A stretch of DNA of 64,000 bases from Agromyces ramosus (lineage in GTDB: Bacteria; Actinomycetota; Actinomycetes; Actinomycetales; Microbacteriaceae), in NCBI RefSeq assembly GCF_030817175.1, contig NZ_JAUSYY010000001.1:2790001-2854000 (forward strand), given 5' to 3'. Positions 50,548-58,766 of the stretch are shown one piece after another; within the stretch, counting starts at the first letter, position 1; each line of letters opens with the position of its first letter. The notes under the pieces were generated by a model. The model had not been told where the DNA came from, did not search any database, and saw only the letters and a list, made by a program, of their open reading frames with translations. The position numbers and the translations under genes are program-made.

Positions 50548-51321
50548 TCATGCTCGGGGCTCAGGTGCGCGTCGAGCGGCCTGCCCGGCGGCAGCCGCGT
50601 CGAGTGCCTGCCGGGCGAGCATCGTGGAACCCGCCACCGCCGCCGGCATCGTGACGATCGCGCCGAGCGGCACGAGGAAGCACAGCTGCGTGGCGACGCC
50701 GAAGCCGAGCAGTTGCGCCCGGCGCCCGTGCAGCACGGTCCGCCGGTCGGCCTTCGACATGCCGCGCGCGTCGAAGGCGCGCGAGGTGAGCTCCCGCGCG
50801 AGCAGCCATCCCGAGAGCGCCGTCCCGAGCACCGGGGCTGCGATGGCGCCCACGATCGGCAGGAAGCCGACGAGTCCGACGCCGAGCGCCGAGACCGCGC
50901 CGAGGGCGATGAGGCCCGCCGAGTCGCCGACCGCGCTCCAGAACCCGGCGCCGCGATCGGGCACCTCGCCGCCGAGCTCGAGTTCGACGGCCTTCCAGAT
51001 GCGCTCATAGAACGGGTCGCCGACGGCGAGCGTGATGGCCGTGAACGTGACGGCGGCGAGCAGCACCGCGCCCGCGAACGTCAGGGCGGCCACGGCGAGG
51101 CGCACGGAGGTCGCCCAGAACTCGTCCCACGCATCGGCGAACGGGGTGGCCCACTCGACGATCGCGGGCAGCTGCACGCCGAGCACGACGAGCCCGGTGA
51201 GGATCACCACGAACACGATCGCGGCGGGGATCAGGCCCAGCATCATCGCGCCGGGGCGGCGACCCCAGAAGCCGAAGCCGCGCATCAGCATGGCCGCGCC
51301 CGACAGGAATCGTCTCAGCAT
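50548..51321 (-). CDS. EI24/CysZ-like membrane protein
   Basis: A 257-aa membrane protein with four to five hydrophobic segments of the EI24 family (bacterial CysZ-like): GFGFWGRRPGAMMLGLIPAA at the start, GDPFYERIWKAVELELGG in the first loop, LGFLPIVGAIAAPVLGTALS-like helices and a C-terminal FGVATQLCFLVPLGAIVTMP. E. coli CysZ moves sulfate; actinobacterial relatives are mostly uncharacterised. TATGCT ends six bases before the ATG at 51321, so the gene should be leaderless. The upstream extension to 51444 overlaps the divergent gene and is rejected. Confidence 0.82.
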   Translation of the reverse strand: MLRRFLSGAAMLMRGFGFWGRRPGAMMLGLIPAAIVFVVILTGLVVLGVQLPAIVEWATPFADAWDEFWATSVRLAVAALTFAGAVLLAAVTFTAITLAVGDPFYERIWKAVELELGGEVPDRGAGFWSAVGDSAGLIALGAVSALGVGLVGFLPIVGAIAAPVLGTALSGWLLARELTSRAFDARGMSKADRRTVLHGRRAQLLGFGVATQLCFLVPLGAIVTMPAAVAGSTMLARQALDAAAAGQAARRAPEPRA

Positions 51322-51406
51322 CGCACCAGCATAGGTCGGCAGCGCCGAACGGCCGTTTCGCACCCGCGAGGTTGACGCGCGCGCGGCGACGTGCTCGCAT
51401 GGCGGG

Positions 51407-52012
51407 ATGGAACACGCCTCGGCTCCCGCGTCTCCCGCGCTCATCGGCGACGACGAGCTCGACGAGCTCGAACGCGAGTTCGTCGGCCGCGTGCGGGGCC
51501 GCGTGCTCGAGATCGGCGCGGGTGAGGGCGAGAACTTCGGCGCGTTGCATCCGGATGTCTCGTGGCTCGGCCTTGAGCCCGATGCGCCGCGCCGCGCGGA
51601 GCTCGCGACCCGGGCCCGCGAGTGGGGGCATGCCGCTGCGCCGCTCGACGCGAAGGCCGAGCGGATCCCGCTCGCCGACAGCTCGGTCGACGCGGTCGTC
51701 GGAACCTACGTGCTCTGCTCGGTCGGCGACCTGTCGGCGGCGCTCGCCGAGGTGCGGAGAGTGCTCACGCCGGGCGGCCGGGTCGTGTTCGTCGACCACG
51801 TGGTCGCACCGCCGCGCACGGCGAAGCGCGTCATCCAGCGGGTTGCGACACCGTTCACCGCGCGGTTCCACCACGGATGCCACTGGGATCGCGACACCCG
51901 GCAGGCGCTCGCCGACGCGGGGTTCGTCGGCGACGACGTGCGGCAGCTGCGCGTGCGGTCGATGCCGTTCGGTCCCGTGCCCACGCTGCTCTTCGACGGC
52001 CACGCGCCGTGA
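51407..52012 (+). CDS. Class I SAM-dependent methyltransferase
   Basis: A 201-aa methyltransferase of the Methyltransf_11 type. It has GRVLEIGAGEGENFGALHPD (SAM motif I), LGLEPDAPRRAEL (acidic ribose contact), LPLADSSVDAV-like IPLADSSVDAVVGTYVLCSV, and VLTPGGRVVFVDHV. The FHHGCHWDRDTRQAL segment is typical of the human METTL7-like subgroup, whose members methylate thiols or lipids. No partner gene identifies the acceptor. Confidence 0.83.
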   Translation: MEHASAPASPALIGDDELDELEREFVGRVRGRVLEIGAGEGENFGALHPDVSWLGLEPDAPRRAELATRAREWGHAAAPLDAKAERIPLADSSVDAVVGTYVLCSVGDLSAALAEVRRVLTPGGRVVFVDHVVAPPRTAKRVIQRVATPFTARFHHGCHWDRDTRQALADAGFVGDDVRQLRVRSMPFGPVPTLLFDGHAP

Positions 52013-52074
52013 GCGGGCGGCTGCCGGGCCCGTCGCAGGGTGAGGCATCCGTCGCCCTCGACTAGCCTCGAAGC

Positions 52075-52269
52075 ATGAGCCGTACCATCTGGACCGTCAT
52101 CGGCGTGATCGCCGCCGTCGTCATCGCATGGATCCTGGTCGACGTGGTGTTCAGCGTGCTCTGGTTCATCGTCAAGCTCGCGATCGTCGCGGTGGTCGCG
52201 GTCGTGGTGTTCTTCGTGCTGCGCAACGTGTTCGGCCGCTCGGGAGACCAGGGCTCGATCGAGCGGTGA
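52075..52269 (+). CDS. Small membrane protein (64 aa)
   Basis: MSRTIWTVIGVIAAVVIAWI begins a long hydrophobic stretch that could form two helices, ending in the charged tail RNVFGRSGDQGSIER. Actinobacterial genomes carry many such proteins annotated only as hypothetical. TAGCCT ends six bases before the ATG and there is no ribosome site, so it is probably leaderless. Confidence 0.65.
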   Translation: MSRTIWTVIGVIAAVVIAWILVDVVFSVLWFIVKLAIVAVVAVVVFFVLRNVFGRSGDQGSIER

Positions 52270-52418
52270 CGCTGCGAAGGCTCGGACGGTCGGCCTCGGC
52301 GGCTGCTTCGAGCTCGGTCACCGCGAGCAGCACGTGCGCGAATGTCGCGATGTCGACTTCTGTTGATGCTCGTCGTCGCTCGCATCGCGTCCGATTCTCA
52401 CGTTGACGTTCGATTTCC

Positions 52419-52462
52419 CGTATGACAGTTCCCCCTCATCGATGAGGGGGAACTGTCATACG
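52419..52462. repeat. 44-bp perfect palindrome
   Basis: Bases 52419-52440 and 52441-52462 are exact inverted copies with no spacer. The left arm starts CGTATGACAGTTCC and ends CCCTCATC. Just outside, TTTCCCG and CGGGAAA continue the symmetry after a small bulge. It lies in the otherwise empty 52270-52561 gap between convergent genes (small membrane protein and trans-sulfuration enzyme). As RNA it would give a ~20-bp hairpin on either strand, so a bidirectional terminator is the simplest reading. The zero-spacer perfection is more than termination needs. Confidence 0.85.
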
Positions 52463-52561
52463 CGCCGGGAAAATTGCGGCGACGAATCGGCATTCGATCG
52501 CTGCACGGGCGCCCTGCCGGCCTGCGCCCGCCGCCGCCGGCCTGCACCGCCGCGCGGCGAG

Positions 52562-53647
52562 TCAGCCGAGCGAGTCGAGTGCCCCCGCCAAGTCGCGGTG
52601 CAGGTCGTCGACGTGCTCGAGTCCGACCGAGAGTCGCACGAGTCCTTCGGGGATCGTCGGCTGCTCGGCGGGCCAGCGGCGACGGCGCTCGAAGGTGGAC
52701 TCGACCCCGCCGAGGCTCGTCGCGTGCACCCAGAGCGAGGTGCGCTGCACGAGTGCGTCGGCCGGTTCGGCGCCGCCGCGCAGCACGATCGACACGATCG
52801 CGCCGAAGCCGGGATATCGCACCTCCTCGAGCGCGGGGTGCCCGGTGAGGCGACGCACGAGCTCCTCGGCGTTCGCCTGCGCCCGCTCGAGGCGCACGGG
52901 CAGCGTGCGCAGCCCACGCAGCGCGAGGAACGTCTCGAGCGGTGCGGGAATCGCGCCGTAGAGCGAGCGGTGCTTCACGATCGCGTCGAGGTGGGCAGCC
53001 GACGCCGCCACGACGGCGCCCATGAGCACATCGCTGTGACCCGAGATGTACTTGGTGGCCGAGTGCACGACGAGGTCGGCGCCGAGCTCGAGCGGCCGCT
53101 GCAGCAGGGGAGTGGCGAAGGTGTTGTCGACCGCGACGAGCGCTCCGTGCTCGTGCGCCGCCCGTGCGATCGCGGGGATGTCGGCGACCTCGAGCGCCGG
53201 GTTCGTGGGTGACTCGAACCACACCATCGCGGCATCCGCGCTCGCCGACGCCACCGCCGCGGTGTCGGTGATGTCGACGAAGACGGCCTTCGCGCGACCC
53301 TTCGCCTCGAGCTCCCTCAGCGCGCCGACCGTGCCGGTGTACGAGTGCCGCGGTGCGACGATCGTGCTGCCCGGCGCGACGAGGTCGAGCACCGCCGCGA
53401 TCGCGGCCATGCCGGAGGCGAAGGCCACGCAGCGCCCACCCTCGAGGGCGCCGAGCGTGTCCTCGAACGCGGTCCACGACGGGTTGCCGTAGCGGCCGTA
53501 TTCGAGCTCTCCACCGGCGACGTACGTCGAGGTGAGGTGCACGGGCACGTTCATCGGCTGGTCGGACGTGTGCGGCGGCCGGCCGGCGACGATCGCGAGG
53601 GTGTCGGGGTGGAGCGTCGGCGCGTCGGCCGCGGTCGCTTCGTGCAC
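52562..53647 (-). CDS. PLP-dependent trans-sulfuration enzyme (cystathionine gamma-synthase/lyase family)
   Basis: A 361-aa Cys/Met metabolism PLP enzyme. Features are PLHLTSTY-like VPVHLTSTYVAGGELEYGRY, GNPSWTAFEDTLGALEGGRC, ASGMAAIAAVLDLV, FESPTNPALEVADIP, AVDNTFATPLLQRPLELGAD and the Schiff-base lysine in HSATKYISGHSD (near 200). It also has the late SLGGVESTFE motif. The family includes synthases and lyases acting on cystathionine, homocysteine or methionine; sequence alone does not separate them. It diverges from an SAH-hydrolase-like gene, which would release homocysteine if active, so a link is plausible. Confidence 0.88.
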   Translation of the reverse strand: MHEATAADAPTLHPDTLAIVAGRPPHTSDQPMNVPVHLTSTYVAGGELEYGRYGNPSWTAFEDTLGALEGGRCVAFASGMAAIAAVLDLVAPGSTIVAPRHSYTGTVGALRELEAKGRAKAVFVDITDTAAVASASADAAMVWFESPTNPALEVADIPAIARAAHEHGALVAVDNTFATPLLQRPLELGADLVVHSATKYISGHSDVLMGAVVAASAAHLDAIVKHRSLYGAIPAPLETFLALRGLRTLPVRLERAQANAEELVRRLTGHPALEEVRYPGFGAIVSIVLRGGAEPADALVQRTSLWVHATSLGGVESTFERRRRWPAEQPTIPEGLVRLSVGLEHVDDLHRDLAGALDSLG

Positions 53648-53765
53648 GTTCGTACCTCCAGGGCTTCGGGGGCGGATGCCACGGCTGCGGCAGCGCGCAC
53701 GGGCCAGCGTATCCGCCCGGCCGGTGGTGTGACGCTCCGCTGCGGTACCCTAGGTGAAAGCTGTA

Positions 53766-53777
53766 TTCATATATGAA
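53766..53777. promoter_or_regulatory. AT-rich palindrome in the SAHH-like promoter
   Basis: TTCATATATGAA is a perfect 12-bp palindrome 11 bases before the ATG at 53789, in otherwise GC-rich DNA, flanked by two GAAAGC copies. It may combine a -10 region with an operator for the IclR regulator encoded two genes on (inference). Confidence 0.45.
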
Positions 53778-53788
53778 AGCGAGCCGAG

Positions 53789-54964
53789 ATGTCCGAACTC
53801 CTCGAACGAGGCGCGTCGCGCACCACCTGGATCAGGTCCCGGATGCCCCTCCTCGCCGCGACCCGTCGCGACTTCGCAGAACGGCTCCCGTTCGCGGGCC
53901 GCCGCGTCGGCATGTCGCTGCACGTCGAACCGAAGACCGCCGTGCTCCTCGAGGTGCTCGCCGCGGGCGGCGCCGAGATCATCGCGACCGGCAACCACGG
54001 CTCGACGCAAGACGACATCGTCGCCTTTCTCCGCGACCGCGGCATGACGGTCTTCGGCCGCCGCGACGACACGCTCGCCGAGCACGAGGCGAACGTGGCA
54101 TCCGTCGTCGCGGCGCGACCCGACATCATCCTCGACAACGGCGCCGACCTCGCTGCCGGCATCGTCGCCACCGGCGCGACTGACACAGTCGTCGGCGGCA
54201 CCGAGGAGACGACGAGCGGCGGCATCCGGCTGCGCGGCGAACTCGCGGGGCATGTGCCGTTCCCGGTGATCGTCATCAACGACAGCCCGCTGAAGGCGAT
54301 CGGCGAGAACCGGCATGGCGTCGGACAGTCCGTCGTCGAGAGCATCATGCGCATCACGAACCTGATGATCCCCGGTCGCAGGGTCGTGGTCGCGGGCTAC
54401 GGCTGGTGCGGGCGCGGCATCGCGCAGTACCTCAGGGCCTTCGGCGCGCGCGTGGCCGTCGCCGAGATCGACGAGATCAAGGCGTTCGAGGCAGCGCTCG
54501 ACGGTTACCGCGTCGACGAGCTCGGCAACCTCGCCGAGTGGGGCGAGCTCTTCATCACCGCGACCGGCCACCCCGGCATCATCACCGACGAGGTCATCGA
54601 GCGCATGCCGAGCGGGGCCGTGCTCGCGAACGCCGGCCACTTCCCGTGGGAGATCGACACCGAGGCGCTGTACCGTGGCGCGGCCGCAGTCACCGAGCTC
54701 GACGCGGCGATCGAGCGGGTCGACCTGCCCGACGGACGCGAGCTCATCCTGCTCGCCGGTGGGCGCATGGTGAACCTCGCGGGCCGTGAACCCAAGGGCA
54801 ACTCGCTCGAGGCGATGGACCTCGGCTTCCTCCTGCAATCCCTCTCACTCGAGCGAGTCGCGACCGCCGCCGCCGCGCTCGCGCCGGGCGCGCAGCCCGT
54901 GCCCGACGACCTCGAGCGCGAGATCGCCCGCCGGTTCGTGCGGGCGCTCGGCGCGAACCGCTGA
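53789..54964 (+). CDS. S-adenosylhomocysteine hydrolase-like NAD-dependent protein
   Basis: A 391-aa protein with the SAHH fold: substrate domain split around a NAD Rossmann domain (RRVVVAGYGWCGRGIAQYLR, 198-217). Many SAHH residues remain: His45 (LHVEPKTA), STQDD, Asp120, EETTSGG (Glu139-Glu140), NDSPLK (Asp165, Lys169) and GHFPWEID (His284). Others are changed: the Thr and Glu after the first His are Glu47 and Lys49, the Asp after the catalytic Lys is Glu, the late GHP histidine motif is replaced by GREPKGNS, and the C-terminal tail that donates Lys/Tyr to the neighbour's NAD is missing. It is ~40-100 residues shorter than canonical enzymes. It probably acts on a related nucleoside or thioether rather than SAH itself. 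Confidence 0.8.
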   Translation: MSELLERGASRTTWIRSRMPLLAATRRDFAERLPFAGRRVGMSLHVEPKTAVLLEVLAAGGAEIIATGNHGSTQDDIVAFLRDRGMTVFGRRDDTLAEHEANVASVVAARPDIILDNGADLAAGIVATGATDTVVGGTEETTSGGIRLRGELAGHVPFPVIVINDSPLKAIGENRHGVGQSVVESIMRITNLMIPGRRVVVAGYGWCGRGIAQYLRAFGARVAVAEIDEIKAFEAALDGYRVDELGNLAEWGELFITATGHPGIITDEVIERMPSGAVLANAGHFPWEIDTEALYRGAAAVTELDAAIERVDLPDGRELILLAGGRMVNLAGREPKGNSLEAMDLGFLLQSLSLERVATAAAALAPGAQPVPDDLEREIARRFVRALGANR

Positions 54965-54989
54965 CCGAGCGATCGACGGAGACATCCGC

Positions 54990-55745
54990 ATGCCTGAACG
55001 CACCGCAGATCGCGCGAGCGACTACTCGGCCCCCGCCCTCGACAAGGCGCTCGACATCCTCGAGCTCCTCGCCGGTGAGGCGGGCGGGCTCACCCAGACC
55101 GAGATCGCCCAAGCCGTCGGCCGCAACGTGAGCCAGATCTACCGCGTGCTCGCGACGCTCGAACGGCGCGGCTACCTCACCCGCGACGGCGGCGGCCGAT
55201 ACGTGCTCTCGATGGCGCTGTTCGACCTCGCCCACCGGCACCCGCCGCTCCGGGGGCTCGTGCAGCTCGCCGCCGGTCCGATGCGCGAGCTCGCCGACAC
55301 GATCCGGCAGTCGTGCAACCTGAGCGTCGACGACGCAGGCGCAGTGCGCATCATCGCGCAGGCGGAGTCGCCCGCCGACTTCGGGTACCAGGTGCGCGTC
55401 GGCGCGCGCTTCCCCCTCGAGAGCACGGCGACCGGCGTGGTGCTGTCGGCGGGATCGACGGATGCCCCGTCGCTCGAGCCCGACGACGACGCGCAGCTCT
55501 CCGACGGGTATCTCACTCGGCCCGACCGGCTCCAGGCCGGCATCACCGATGTCGTCGTGGCGATCACGGGCCGAAGGGGCGAGACTGTGGCTGCGCTCAC
55601 CGTGCCGTACATCGGCACGTCCTACAGTGCGGTCGGCCTCGACGATGTCGTCGCTGCCGCTCGGACGACCGCGGCGGAGATCTCCGCACGCCTCGGCGGG
55701 GGAATCGGGCGCGATCCGGTGGGCCGGTACCAAGGAGGACGATGA
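54990..55745 (+). CDS. IclR-family transcriptional regulator
   Basis: A 251-aa IclR regulator. The winged helix-turn-helix spans ~15-75 (ALDILELLAGEAGGLTQTEI, NVSQIYRVLATLERRGYLTR), and the effector-binding GAF-like domain fills the rest (VGARFPLESTATGVVLSAGS is the typical effector loop). GGAGAC precedes the ATG at 54990. It lies 25 bases after the SAHH-like gene and overlaps the alpha/beta hydrolase gene, so all three form an operon, probably a catabolic one under its control. Confidence 0.88.
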   Translation: MPERTADRASDYSAPALDKALDILELLAGEAGGLTQTEIAQAVGRNVSQIYRVLATLERRGYLTRDGGGRYVLSMALFDLAHRHPPLRGLVQLAAGPMRELADTIRQSCNLSVDDAGAVRIIAQAESPADFGYQVRVGARFPLESTATGVVLSAGSTDAPSLEPDDDAQLSDGYLTRPDRLQAGITDVVVAITGRRGETVAALTVPYIGTSYSAVGLDDVVAAARTTAAEISARLGGGIGRDPVGRYQGGR

Positions 55746-56572
55746 TGACCGACGAGTTCGACGTCCGAGTCGGCGATCGCACGCTGCATGCCCACGACAC
55801 CGGCACGGATGCCGCAGCGCGGCTCGCACTCGTCTGGCATCACGGCTCCCCGCAGACGGGGGCGCCGCTCGAGCCGATGCTCGCCGCGGCGGCGGCGCGG
55901 GGCATCCGTCTCATCTCCTACGGCCGCCCCGGCTACGGGGGATCGACGCCGCGCCCCGGCCGCGATGTCGCGTCGTCGGCGGGTGACGTGGCGGCGATCG
56001 CGGATGCGCTCGGCCTCGAGCGGTTCGCCGTGATGGGCGCCTCGGGCGGTGGGCCGCATGCGCTCGCGTGTGCGGCGCTGCTGCCCGATCGCGTGGTCGG
56101 CGCGGTCACCCTCGCGGGCATCGCGCCGTACACCGAGGAGTTCGACTGGTTCGCGGGGATGGCTTCGCCGGGCGCGTTGCGTGCCGCCCGTGAGGGACGT
56201 GACGCGCGGGCTCGCTTCGAGGAGACCGACGAGTTCGACCCCGACCAGTTCCTGCCCGCCGACTGGGCTGCGCTCGAGGGGCCGTGGGCCTCGCTCGGCG
56301 CCGACGTCGGGCGCTCAGAGGCGTACGGCCCCGGCGGACTCATCGACGACGACGTCGCCTTCGTCTCGCCGTGGGGCTTCGAGCTCGACGCGATCACGGC
56401 GCCCGTGCTGCTCGTGCAGGGCGAGCACGACCGCGTCGTGCCGGCGAAGCACGCCTCGTGGATGCTGAGCAGGCTGCGCCGCGCGCAACTCTGGATGCGG
56501 CTCGACGACGGCCATGTTTCGGTGCTCGACGTCGTGCCCGACGCGATGGACTGGCTGGTGCAGCGGGCCTGA
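55742..56572 (+). CDS. Alpha/beta-fold hydrolase
   Basis: A 276-aa alpha/beta hydrolase. It has the HG oxyanion motif VWHHGSPQTGAPL, the GRPGYGGSTPRPGR loop, nucleophile elbow VMGASGGGPHALA (Ser near 95), acid in VQGEHDRVVP and His in LDDGHVSVL. Its ATG overlaps the IclR stop (ATGA), with AAGGAGG upstream. Esterase, lactonase or C-C hydrolase activity are all possible. In the operon it should act on the same substrate or product as the SAHH-like protein. Confidence 0.85.
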   Translation: MMTDEFDVRVGDRTLHAHDTGTDAAARLALVWHHGSPQTGAPLEPMLAAAAARGIRLISYGRPGYGGSTPRPGRDVASSAGDVAAIADALGLERFAVMGASGGGPHALACAALLPDRVVGAVTLAGIAPYTEEFDWFAGMASPGALRAAREGRDARARFEETDEFDPDQFLPADWAALEGPWASLGADVGRSEAYGPGGLIDDDVAFVSPWGFELDAITAPVLLVQGEHDRVVPAKHASWMLSRLRRAQLWMRLDDGHVSVLDVVPDAMDWLVQRA

Positions 56573-56593
56573 CCACCGCCGCCCGTCGAGCGA

Positions 56594-57534
56594 CTACGCC
56601 TCGAGGGCGTCGCGGGCCTCGTCGGCCGCGGCGCGCGCCTCCTCGGCCGAACGTGCCGCCCGGTCGCGATCGCGTGCGACCGGGCGCAGCTCTCGCTCAG
56701 CGTCGGCGAGGTCGGACTCGACCCTGCGCAGACGCTCCTCGAGCTCGTCGCGTTCGTCGGTCAGCTCCGCGATGCGACGTCGATGCTCCTCGACGCGACC
56801 GTCGAGCTCCTCGAGCGCCGCCTCGGCCGCATCGGCGCGCTCTTCCGCCTCGCGGGCGGCGCGTTCCGCTCGCTCGGCGCGTTCGCGGGCCTTGCGGGTC
56901 TCCGCTTCGCGGGCTTCCTGCGCGTCGGTGTCGGTGGGCACATCAGCGTCGACATCGGATGCCGCCTCGGCCTCCGTCGCGCCGCCGCTCTTGCGTGGCC
57001 GCGCGCCTTCGTCGACCCCACCGGTGCGGGCCCGCCGGCCACCGCCCCATCGAGGTCGACCTCGAGCCCGACCGCCTCGAGCGCACGAACCAGTCGACCC
57101 GACCGAACGGCGTCGGCGGCAGCGGCATCCGACATGCCCGCCTGCAGCGTCTCGGCGACCTCGTCGAGCACTGGGCCGCGCACCGGATTTCCAAGCTCGT
57201 CGGCCAGCTCGCCCGCATCGCGCGCCAGTGCGGCCACGAGTTGCCGTCGTTGCCTGGCCAGCCGCGAGAGCGCGGCGGCATCGAGATCGTCCTGCGCCTC
57301 GCGCAACTCGGCGCCGAGGTCGATCAGCGCCTCGAGCTGATCGGCGCGATGACGCACGAGCTGGTTGACGAGCCACGCGGCGGGCGATGGGCGACGCAGC
57401 TCCTGCACCAGCGACGCGAGCTCACGATCATCACCGCGCAGCTCGCGAGACCGCTCATTGCGCGCCGCCGTGAACTCGTCGGGCGGAAGTGCATAGAGCT
57501 CGTCTGCGACGGCGGCGAGCGCATCGGGCGGCAT
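56594..57534 (-). pseudogene. Frameshifted gene for a helical/coiled-coil protein
   Basis: One gene split over two frames. From the ATG at 57534 the first frame gives MPPDALAAVADELYALPPDE and a helical domain (AAWLVNQLVRHRADQLEALI) up to LDGAVAGGPAPVG. The natural continuation is one base out of frame: VDEGARPRKSGGATEAEAAS and then a long Ala/Glu/Arg coiled coil (ARERAERAERAAREAEERAD) to 56594. The switch is near the C4 run at 57016-57019 (GGGG in the mRNA). One extra G would read PVGVDEG and restore a ~314-aa protein. It may be a sequencing error, a decayed gene or a shift site. The function is unknown. Its start region overlaps nothing, and it diverges from a cupin gene. Confidence 0.65.
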
Positions 57535-57631
57535 GGGCTCATCCTCGCCCATGAGCGGTGCGGGAGGAAGGGCCCGCGGAATCCGAGCCGGCACCTCGCG
57601 CATGTCGGGAGCCGCCCATAGACTCGCGATC

Positions 57632-57889
57632 GTGTCGTTCTTCCTCGTCGACAACCAGCCGGGCCAGGGGCCCGACCTGCATGAGTACCCGTACACCGAG
57701 ACGTGGGTGGTGCTCGACGGCGAGGTCACGGTCACGGCAGACGGCGTCGATCACCACGCCACGGTGGGCGACATCCTCGTCGTCGGTCCCGAGACGCCGC
57801 ACCGGTTCCGCGCCGGGGGCGACGGCACGCTGCGCATGATGTGCATTCACGCGACGCCCCGCATCCTGCAAGAGTTCATCGACGCGTAG
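57632..57889 (+). CDS. Small cupin-domain protein
   Basis: An ~85-aa single cupin barrel: VSFFLVDNQPGQGPDLHEYP, TETWVVLDGEVTVTADG, and VGPETPHRFRAGGDG with metal-binding His positions. The last residues HATPRILQEFIDA are typical of small actinobacterial cupins. The GTG at 57632 is preferred, because TAGACT ends seven bases upstream and no ribosome site exists. ATG at 57602 would lie upstream of that promoter. It sits 23 bases before the DUF4287 gene. Confidence 0.7.
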   Translation: MSFFLVDNQPGQGPDLHEYPYTETWVVLDGEVTVTADGVDHHATVGDILVVGPETPHRFRAGGDGTLRMMCIHATPRILQEFIDA

Positions 57890-57912
57890 CCGCTCACCAC
57901 CGAGAGGAATCC

Positions 57913-58203
57913 ATGTCGTTCCAGGCATATCTCGACAACATCGAGACGAAGACCGGCCTCACGCCGCGCCAGTTCATCGAACTCGCCGCCGAGAAGGGCT
58001 ACGACGATCCGTCGGTCAAGGCCGGCGTCATCGTCGACTGGCTGAAGGCCGACTACGACCTCGGCCGCGGCCACGCGATGGCGCTCGTGCACGTCATCAA
58101 GAAGGGTCCGCAGATCGACGCCAAGCACGTCGGCACCGACGGCGTGCATCGCGACGAGACCGACACGCTCTGGCTCGACGGGGTGGCGACGAAGCCGGCG
58201 TAG
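57913..58203 (+). CDS. DUF4287-domain protein (96 aa)
   Basis: MSFQAYLDNIETKTGLTPRQ is the standard start of this short helical family, and continues with FIELAAEKGYDDPSVKAGVI and DYDLGRGHAMALVHVIKKG. The family has no known reaction and often occurs near DUF5655 proteins. AGAGGA precedes the ATG. The last ~20 residues extend beyond the helical core. Confidence 0.85.
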   Translation: MSFQAYLDNIETKTGLTPRQFIELAAEKGYDDPSVKAGVIVDWLKADYDLGRGHAMALVHVIKKGPQIDAKHVGTDGVHRDETDTLWLDGVATKPA

Positions 58204-58223
58204 GCCGGCGGTGGGTGGTCCGC

Positions 58224-58700
58224 TTAGACGGATGCCGCGTGCCGCAGTAACGCGTCGAGTGCGGGTCGTTGCCCGGCGACGAGAAGTCCGCGTGCCTCCG
58301 CGAGGGGCACCCAGCGCGCCTCGTCGACCTCGGGGAACGACTGGTGCCGCCCTGAGCGCGGCGGCCACTCCAGCTCGAACGTGTTGCTCACGAGCTCGTC
58401 GATCTCGAACGCCGGCGCCGCGCCGGCGAAGACGCGCACGAGCTTGCCCGACGAATAGCGGAACTCACCGAGGTCGACGTACTCGACCTCGGGCGCCGGC
58501 GCGCCGATCTCCTCGGCGAACTCTCGCCGCGCCGCCGCGAGCGGGTCCTCGCCGTCGACGTACTCGCCCTTCGGGATCGACCAGGCGGCGGCCTGCTTCC
58601 GCGCCCAGAACGGCCCGCCCATGTGCGCGATGAACACCTCTGGTGCGGCCGGTGCGGCCGCTCCGCGCCAGAGCAGCAACCCCGCGCTCGTCACGGGCAC
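58224..58700 (-). CDS. Nudix hydrolase
   Basis: A ~158-aa Nudix protein. The Nudix box is complete: GEYVDGEDPLAAARREFAEE followed by IGA, matching GX5EX7REUXEEXGU. Upstream WSIPKGEY and the starting strand VPVTSAGLLLWRG are typical. The family hydrolyses nucleoside diphosphates linked to another group; the substrate is unspecified. The GTG at 58700 (GGGGG upstream) is preferred. A GTG at 58751 would overlap the divergent promoter. Confidence 0.82.
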   Translation of the reverse strand: MPVTSAGLLLWRGAAAPAAPEVFIAHMGGPFWARKQAAAWSIPKGEYVDGEDPLAAARREFAEEIGAPAPEVEYVDLGEFRYSSGKLVRVFAGAAPAFEIDELVSNTFELEWPPRSGRHQSFPEVDEARWVPLAEARGLLVAGQRPALDALLRHAASV

Positions 58701-58766
58701 GGCCGCACCCCCGCGGTCGGAACACTCGCCCGGTACGGTGGAAGGGAACACGCGAAGGAGTTGCGC

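Noticed and set aside
53670..53718. GGGCGGAT/ATCCGCCC pair upstream of the trans-sulfuration gene as a terminator
   Set aside because: It lies in a divergent promoter region with a 33-nt loop; no gene ends there.
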